DNA of 54,467 nucleotides from Piscinibacter caeni (GTDB taxonomy: Bacteria > Pseudomonadota > Gammaproteobacteria > Burkholderiales > Burkholderiaceae_C). Below the pieces are notes generated by a model. It saw only the letters and a list, made by a program, of their open reading frames with translations, did no database searches and was not told where the DNA came from. The translations under genes and the position numbers were made by a program. Every line of letters begins with the position of its first letter. Position 1 is the stretch's first letter. The stretch spans positions 1-54,467 of the forward strand of contig KZ836120.1 of assembly GCA_003265685.1 (NCBI GenBank), read 5' to 3'. Shown here in pieces: positions 49,968 to 54,467 of the stretch.

Positions 49968-51728
49968 ATGAGCCCGGCCACCGTTGGTGTGAACAGCGCC
50001 GCTGCCGTGATCGCACGCAAGCTCAAGGCGCTTGAGGTTGATCGCGTCTTCGGCCTGTGCGGCGGCCACATCATGCCGATCTGGATGCGGCTGGATGCGG
50101 AAGGCATCCGGATCATCGATGTGCGCGACGAGCGCGCTGCGGTCTACATGGCGCACGCCTATGGCGAACTCAGTGGCAAGCCCGGGGTGGCGCTCGTGAC
50201 GGCCGGACCAGGCGTCACCAACGCCATGACAGGTATTGCCAACGCGCATGTCTCGCGTGCTCCAGTGATGATCCTTTCGGGCGTTCCCCCCAGGCCGCAA
50301 CTCAGCCGCGGCGCCCTGCAGGATCTCGACCACGTTGGCATGGTCAAGGGCATCACGCGCTTTGCCCTCACCGTGCACGAGGCAACGCAGGTGCCACGCG
50401 CCATGAACCAGGCGTGGGCTATGGCCCTCGGTGACTCAGGCGGCGAGCCTGGTCCCGTGTTCCTAGACTTTCCCACGGACACGCTCCGCGTCGATATTTC
50501 GCCGGCCGAGCAGGGGGACGAACATGCGCGCCCAATTGCGCGCGGCGAGATTCATGCCGATCCAACCCTTGTGTCAGAGGCGGCGGACCTGATCTTGCAC
50601 GCACGGCGGCCGCTCGTGATCGGTGGCCGAGGGGCGCGCGCGGCGAAAGCCGAACTCGAGGAGTTCCTCGCGGCCAGTGGCGCGGTGTTTCTCGATACCG
50701 GGGAATGCAAGGGCGTCCTGGCCGACGACCACCCTGGACTGGTGAACGCCATGCGCGCCACGGCCATGGGCGAAGCCGACCTCGTGATCACCCTCGGCCG
50801 CAAGCTCGACTTCCAACTGGCCTACGGCTCTCCCGCCGTGTTTAGTGCGGCGCGCTGGTTGCGGATCGCCGACAACGTCGCGGAACTACAGGACAACCGA
50901 CGCGGAGCGGTGGAGCTCCTGGCTTCGCCACGCCTGGCGCTGCGCGCGCTGACTGCAGCCGGACGAGGACGCGCGTCATCGGTGGACCGAGCTTGGCGGG
51001 ATCGCCTTTGCACCGGACATGCGGAACGATCGGCGAAGCTCGCTAAGGACATGGCCACAGCCGGCGATGGGTCGGACGGCCGGATGCACCCGAACCGCCT
51101 GCTCGCCGGAGTGCAGCGCGCGATCGGTGACGACGCCGTGGTGGTTGCCGACGGCGGTGACTTCCTGGCCTTCGCGCGGGTGGGCATTCGCTGCGGCACC
51201 TATCTCGACCCAGGGCCATTGGGCTGCATCGGCGTGGGAACGTCCTTCGGCATCGGCGCCGCGCTGGCCTGCCCTCAACGCACGGTCGCCGTGCTGACCG
51301 GCGATGGCGCCTTCGGTTTCAACGCCATGGAGATCGATACTGCCGTGCGCCACGGCGTACCGGTGCTCGTGGTGGTGGCGAACAATGGAGCTTGGCAGAT
51401 CGAGGTGCACGACCAGACGACCACGCATGGCAAGGTGGTTGGCACGCGGCTGCAGCACGCCGACCATGCCGCGATGGCACGCGCGTTCGGCGCGCATGGC
51501 GAGCGCGTGGAGAGTGCGGAGCAACTGCCGCTCGCGATTGAACGGGCGATGGCGGCGATCAAGTCAGGACAGCCCGCGCTGTTGGACGTGCTGGTGAGTG
51601 GCGAGCCCATGTCGTCGGATGCGAGGTCCGGGCTCGCATGGGTGCCGGATCTGCAGGCAATAGCTGCCTGGGATGACGCCGAGCGTCAGTGGCGCGCAGG
51701 AACCACGCGAATCGGTATCGTGAAATGA
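49968..51728 (+). CDS. ThDP-dependent 2-hydroxyacyl-CoA lyase-like enzyme
   Basis: A 586-residue protein starting at ATG 49968 after AAAGGAG. The ThDP Glu is in IIDVRDERAAVYMAHAYGEL; AGPGVTNAMTGIANAHVSRA is typical of the family; the cofactor site is GDGAFGFNAMEIDTAVRHGV with VVVANNGAWQIEVHDQ. The overall pattern is that of oxalyl-CoA decarboxylase/2-hydroxyacyl-CoA lyase and not acetolactate synthase. In the mutase cluster it could cleave 2-hydroxyisobutyryl-CoA to acetone and formyl-CoA, or run in reverse to capture acetone (established for related lyases, inferred here). ATGA overlap with the next gene. Confidence 0.82.
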   Translation: MSPATVGVNSAAAVIARKLKALEVDRVFGLCGGHIMPIWMRLDAEGIRIIDVRDERAAVYMAHAYGELSGKPGVALVTAGPGVTNAMTGIANAHVSRAPVMILSGVPPRPQLSRGALQDLDHVGMVKGITRFALTVHEATQVPRAMNQAWAMALGDSGGEPGPVFLDFPTDTLRVDISPAEQGDEHARPIARGEIHADPTLVSEAADLILHARRPLVIGGRGARAAKAELEEFLAASGAVFLDTGECKGVLADDHPGLVNAMRATAMGEADLVITLGRKLDFQLAYGSPAVFSAARWLRIADNVAELQDNRRGAVELLASPRLALRALTAAGRGRASSVDRAWRDRLCTGHAERSAKLAKDMATAGDGSDGRMHPNRLLAGVQRAIGDDAVVVADGGDFLAFARVGIRCGTYLDPGPLGCIGVGTSFGIGAALACPQRTVAVLTGDGAFGFNAMEIDTAVRHGVPVLVVVANNGAWQIEVHDQTTTHGKVVGTRLQHADHAAMARAFGAHGERVESAEQLPLAIERAMAAIKSGQPALLDVLVSGEPMSSDARSGLAWVPDLQAIAAWDDAERQWRAGTTRIGIVK

Positions 51729-52747
51729 CTCTTGGGCTCAACCTGATTGCGTACCAGGGTACGCTCCCCGCGTTCGCCTCTCAGCCCGCGGCGGCGCTCC
51801 CTGGTCACGCCGTCGTAGGCCGCGTCTCGCTGGGTCGCAACGCATGGCTGGGCGCTGGCGCGGTCATCCGTGCCGACGGACACTTCGTGCGGATCGGTGA
51901 CGACTTGCACATGGGCCGAGGCGCGACAATCCATATCGCCCACGAGGTCTATCCAACCTTGGTTGGCGCTAGGGTGTCCATCGGCGCTGATGCGGTCGTG
52001 CATGCCTGCACCGTGGGTAACGATGTCGTCGTCGAGCGGGGATCCGTGATCCTTGACGGTGCGAAGGTCGGTGACGGTGCCGTCGTCGAGGCTGGGAGCA
52101 TCGTCTATCCGCGAAGCACGCTGGAGCCTGGCATGTTGTACGCGGGTCGGCCCGCCAAGCTGTTACGGGCGCTTGGCCTGCATGAAGTGCAGAGCCGAGC
52201 CGAACTGCAGCGAGCGCGCAATGAGGCATGCGACGTCCGCTGGACGTGCCAACCGATTCCGACCGGAGCTGCGCCCGATTCATTCGTCGCCGGCACCTGC
52301 GATCTCTCGGGCAGCGTTCACTTGGCCGAGGGCGCCAGCGTGTGGTTTGGCTGCCGTCTGGATGGTCGCGAGGGGCCGATTTCGATCGGCAGACTCTGCA
52401 ACGTGCAGGACAACTCGGTGCTTCGGGCCGGATCCCTGGGGATGTCGTTGGGCGATCAAACCACGGTCGGACACAACGTCCAGCTGGTGGACTGCAGCGT
52501 CGGTTCCCGCTGCCTCGTCGGCATCGGCAGTAGCATCGCACCCGGCACGCGCATCGATGACGACACCTTCGTCGCTGGCGGCAGCGTCACCGAACCCGGC
52601 CAGCACCTGACGGGCGGACGGGTTTGGGGCGGCGATCCTGCACGGCCTATCGGCGAGATGAACGAGGCCAAGCGGACGGCGATCTCGAACATCGCGATCG
52701 TTTACGAAAGTTATGCGCGAGCGTTGCATGCCAGCGTACTAGGCTGA
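51725..52747 (+). CDS. Tandem left-handed beta-helix protein (gamma-carbonic anhydrase-like)
   Basis: A 340-residue protein made of two hexapeptide-repeat domains. The first (about 20-165) has GAVIRADGHFVRIGDDLHMG, then IHIAHEV, VSIGADAVVHACTVGND and GSVILDGAKVGDGAVVEAG. The second (about 185-320) has ASVWFGCRLDGREGPISIG, NVQDNSVLRAG, TTVGHNVQLVDCSVG and AGGSVTEPG. Gamma-carbonic anhydrases need three His ligands. Here the first domain keeps one in VVHAC but not the one expected at IGADA, while the second keeps VGHNV but not the first. Either ligands are shared across subunits or it is non-catalytic. A thioesterase-like PaaY role is another option. Confidence 0.75.
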   Translation: MTLGLNLIAYQGTLPAFASQPAAALPGHAVVGRVSLGRNAWLGAGAVIRADGHFVRIGDDLHMGRGATIHIAHEVYPTLVGARVSIGADAVVHACTVGNDVVVERGSVILDGAKVGDGAVVEAGSIVYPRSTLEPGMLYAGRPAKLLRALGLHEVQSRAELQRARNEACDVRWTCQPIPTGAAPDSFVAGTCDLSGSVHLAEGASVWFGCRLDGREGPISIGRLCNVQDNSVLRAGSLGMSLGDQTTVGHNVQLVDCSVGSRCLVGIGSSIAPGTRIDDDTFVAGGSVTEPGQHLTGGRVWGGDPARPIGEMNEAKRTAISNIAIVYESYARALHASVLG

Positions 52748-52781
52748 CTGCAGGAACGGACCGGCACGGAAGCGAGAAAGC

Positions 52782-53339
52782 ATGGGCAAGCGACTCACGA
52801 GCATCGTCACCCGCACGGGCGACAACGGCACCACGGGCCTGGGCGACGGCAGCCGACTTAGCAAGACAGCGCCTCGCGTGATGGCCATGGGCGACGTCGA
52901 CGAACTCAACTCCGCCGTGGGAATGCTGCTGTCCCTCGGCGTGAATGTCGACGAGGACCTGAAGACCTCGACCTTGCTGCGCACCGTCCAGCAGGATCTG
53001 TTCGACCTGGGCGGTGAACTCAGCATCCCTGGCTACACGCTGCTGAAGGCGGAGCGGGTCGTGGCCCTGGACGAGTGGCTGCGTCAAGCCAATGCGAGGC
53101 TGCCGCGCCTGGAGGAGTTCATCCTGCCCGGTGGCTCTCTGGCCGCTGCGCAGGCACATGTGGCGCGCACGGTATGTCGTCGCGCCGAGCGCTCCGTCGT
53201 CGCGCTGGCCGAACAGCATCCCGTCAATGCGACTGTCCTTCAGTTCCTCAACCGCCTCTCCGATCTGCTGTTCGTGCTGGCGCGCCTGGTGAACCGGGTA
53301 GCGGGCGGCGTCGACGAGCAGTGGAACCGAAGTCGCTGA
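52782..53339 (+). CDS. PduO-type ATP:cob(I)alamin adenosyltransferase
   Basis: A 185-residue canonical enzyme. SIVTRTGDNGTTGLGDGSRL, SKTAPRVMAMGDVDELNSAV, FILPGGSLAAAQAHVARTVC, CRRAERSVVALAEQ and FLNRLSDLLFVLARLVN contain the ATP-binding and Arg residues of the family. It makes adenosylcobalamin and can hand it to a mutase together with MeaB. It lies between the beta-helix protein and the 3-hydroxybutyryl-CoA dehydrogenase. Confidence 0.93.
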   Translation: MGKRLTSIVTRTGDNGTTGLGDGSRLSKTAPRVMAMGDVDELNSAVGMLLSLGVNVDEDLKTSTLLRTVQQDLFDLGGELSIPGYTLLKAERVVALDEWLRQANARLPRLEEFILPGGSLAAAQAHVARTVCRRAERSVVALAEQHPVNATVLQFLNRLSDLLFVLARLVNRVAGGVDEQWNRSR

Positions 53340-53390
53340 GTGCGCCCGCGCACGCCGAACGTTCTCCTCTATCCATACAGGCTCCTTCGC

Positions 53391-54248
53391 ATGGCAAACC
53401 CTCCAGGCTCCATCGGCGTCATCGGCGCCGGCACCATGGGCAACGGAATCGCGCAGGTCTGCGCGGTGGCCGGCCTCAACGTGACGATGTTGGACGTCGA
53501 CGACGCCGCGTTGAAGCGCGGCATGGACACCATCATCCGCAATCTCGACCGCATGGTGGCGAAAGAGAAGCTGACGGCCAGCGCCCGCGATGCCGCGCTG
53601 GCGAAGATCAGTACCGGTCTGGACTATGGCGCGCTGCAGTCCGCCGATATGGTGATCGAGGCTGCGACGGAGAACCTGGGACTCAAGCTGAAGATCCTGC
53701 GGCAAGTCGCCAACTGCGTCGGCAAGGACGCGATCATTGCGACGAACACCTCGTCGATCTCGATCACCCAGCTGGGCGCTGTGCTCGACGCGCCGGAGTG
53801 CTTCATTGGCATCCACTTTTTCAATCCCGTGCCGCTGATGTCGCTGCTGGAGGTCATCCGCGGCGTGCAGACGTCGGACGCGACCCATGCTGCCACGATG
53901 GCGTTTGCCCAGAAGGTGGGCAAGGCGCCGATCACGGTCCGCAACAGCCCCGGTTTCGTGGTCAATCGCATCCTGTGCCCGATGATCAACGAGGCCATCT
54001 TCGTCCTGCAGGAAGGCCTGGCGTCTGCCGAAGGCATTGATGTCGGCATGCGCCTGGGATGCAACCATCCGATCGGTCCGCTAGCACTGGCCGACATGAT
54101 CGGCCTCGACACCTTGTTGTCGATCATGGGCGTGCTTTACGACGAGTTTAACGATCCCAAGTACCGCCCAGCGCTGCTGCTGAAGGAGATGGTCGCCGCC
54201 GGCCGCCTCGGCCGGAAGACCAAGCAAGGGTTCTACAGCTACTCCTGA
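53391..54248 (+). CDS. 3-Hydroxybutyryl-CoA dehydrogenase
   Basis: A 285-residue HAD-type dehydrogenase starting at ATG 53391. The NAD site is SIGVIGAGTMGNGIAQVCAV. The catalytic His-Glu pair is in GIHFFNPVPLMSLLEVIRG, Asn is in VRNSPGFVVNRILCPMINEA, and CNHPIGPLALADMIGLD ends the dimer region. It oxidises (S)-3-hydroxybutyryl-CoA to acetoacetyl-CoA, the step immediately after the mutase, which supports the pathway assignment. Last gene of the operon, followed by a terminator. Confidence 0.94.
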   Translation: MANPPGSIGVIGAGTMGNGIAQVCAVAGLNVTMLDVDDAALKRGMDTIIRNLDRMVAKEKLTASARDAALAKISTGLDYGALQSADMVIEAATENLGLKLKILRQVANCVGKDAIIATNTSSISITQLGAVLDAPECFIGIHFFNPVPLMSLLEVIRGVQTSDATHAATMAFAQKVGKAPITVRNSPGFVVNRILCPMINEAIFVLQEGLASAEGIDVGMRLGCNHPIGPLALADMIGLDTLLSIMGVLYDEFNDPKYRPALLLKEMVAAGRLGRKTKQGFYSYS

Positions 54249-54265
54249 CGCACGACAGCGGAGAT

Positions 54266-54295
54266 CCCGGCGATTCGAAAACGCCGGGTTTCATT
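54266..54295. terminator. Rho-independent-type terminator between convergent genes
   Basis: A perfect seven-base stem CCCGGCG / CGCCGGG (54266-54272 and 54282-54288) with loop ATTCGAAAA, followed by TTTCATT. It lies 17 bases after the dehydrogenase stop and 21 bases beyond the stop of the convergent outer-membrane protein gene, so it can serve both. Confidence 0.75.
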
Positions 54296-54434
54296 GTGGC
54301 TCAGGGGCCTCAGAACGCCTTCAGCAGGCGCAAGTTGATGCGGTCCGACTCCTTCAGGCCGTTGCGCACGGTCAGGTCACGTCCATAGAGCGCCGCGAAG
54401 TGCCAGCCGGGCGCGAAGCCCCACCCGAAGCCGA
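54271..54434. repeat. 164-bp direct repeat, right copy
   Basis: Counterpart of 3069-3232 in the same orientation. It includes half of the terminator stem and the 3' end of the outer-membrane protein gene, which here continues intact to the window edge. This is therefore the parental copy. Confidence 0.9.
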
Positions 54435-54467
54435 ACTTGGCGTTGGTGGTCCGGGTGCGATCGTCGC
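54310..54467 (-). CDS. Outer-membrane protein, C-terminal part only
   Basis: The minus-strand frame enters at the window edge and stops at 54310-54312. The 51 visible codons read DDRTRTTNAKFGFGWGFAPG, then WHFAALYGRDLTVRNGLK and a terminal NLRLLKAF. The final Phe and alternating aromatic residues fit a beta-barrel outer-membrane protein, perhaps of the group found in aromatic meta-cleavage clusters (PF13557-like), an assignment from memory. It might be the substrate porin. Confidence 0.6.
   Translation of the reverse strand, partial: DDRTRTTNAKFGFGWGFAPGWHFAALYGRDLTVRNGLKESDRINLRLLKAF

Noticed and set aside
49968-51728. Acetolactate synthase or benzoylformate decarboxylase
   Set aside because: Pattern and context fit the oxalyl-CoA decarboxylase/2-hydroxyacyl-CoA lyase branch better, and no small regulatory subunit is present.

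Overview
The window is high-GC DNA with betaproteobacterial gene style: tightly packed operons, ATGA stop/start overlaps and GGAG-type ribosome binding sites. The gene content recalls Burkholderiales that degrade fuel-ether and tertiary-alcohol compounds (Aquincola/Methylibium-like). That placement is inference from remembered protein similarity, mainly of the mutase large subunit; no search was run.

Left arm, 1-14.1 kb: a bacterial microcompartment (BMC) locus built as two divergent transcription units. The minus-strand unit runs from 8.4 kb leftwards: pentamer vertex protein (EutN type), BMC-H shell protein, a 52-aa small ORF, CoA-acylating aldehyde dehydrogenase, EutJ-like ATPase, BMC-T shell protein, a malate/lactate dehydrogenase carrying a BMC-type N-terminal tag, a truncated small membrane ORF, a zinc alcohol dehydrogenase and a GAF/PucR-type regulator that runs off the left edge. 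The plus-strand unit holds a CrtC/AttH-like protein, a HAD phosphatase with a candidate encapsulation tail, a frameshifted ORF, a 104-aa protein, a pyruvate phosphate dikinase homologue with a degenerate pyruvate domain, and a second BMC-H.

Middle, 14.1-29.7 kb: a phosphatase remnant, then a cobalamin riboswitch heading one long operon for B12 uptake and late corrinoid assembly (btuB, cobB, cobP, btuFCD, cobO, cbiB, cobC, cobQ, cobT, cobS, ribazole phosphatase). The operon ends with a 2H phosphoesterase and a frameshifted Fe-S protein. No corrin-ring genes are present, so this is salvage and completion.

Right-middle, 29.7-43.6 kb: an eroded second copy of the BMC plus-strand unit, broken up by insertion sequences. 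It has an IS66-family fragment, a frameshifted eutN, a multi-pass membrane protein, an IS630-family element, an IS5-family element, and an IS256-family element nested inside the IS5 transposase gene. These are followed by a paralogue of the CrtC/AttH-like gene, a HAD remnant, four genes of unrecognised function (one a stand-alone phosphohistidine swivel domain, one with a winged-helix-like N-terminus), a BMC-H C-terminal scrap and a second GAF/PucR regulator.

Right arm, 43.7-54.3 kb: a GntR/FCD regulator diverges from the 2-hydroxyisobutyryl-CoA mutase cluster: hcmB, acyl-CoA ligase, MeaB-type GTPase, hcmA (Ile90 and Asp117, the residues I associate with this mutase), an 89-aa ORF, a divergent PduO-type adenosyltransferase, a ThDP-dependent 2-hydroxyacyl-CoA lyase-like enzyme, a tandem gamma-carbonic-anhydrase-like protein, a canonical PduO-type adenosyltransferase and 3-hydroxybutyryl-CoA dehydrogenase. 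The window ends in the 3' part of a convergent outer-membrane protein gene. The last 164 bp of the repeat containing that gene's end recur at 3.1 kb, so about 51 kb lies between direct repeats.

Functional reading (inference): B12 uptake, completion and adenosylation supply coenzyme B12 to the mutase. The mutase converts 2-hydroxyisobutyryl-CoA to 3-hydroxybutyryl-CoA, and the dehydrogenase takes this to acetoacetyl-CoA. The lyase-like enzyme could link the same CoA ester to acetone plus formyl-CoA. The BMC appears to house aldehyde oxidation to an acyl-CoA with NADH recycling, but it lacks any familiar aldehyde-generating signature enzyme. Phosphotransfer enzymes sit where that enzyme would be expected.
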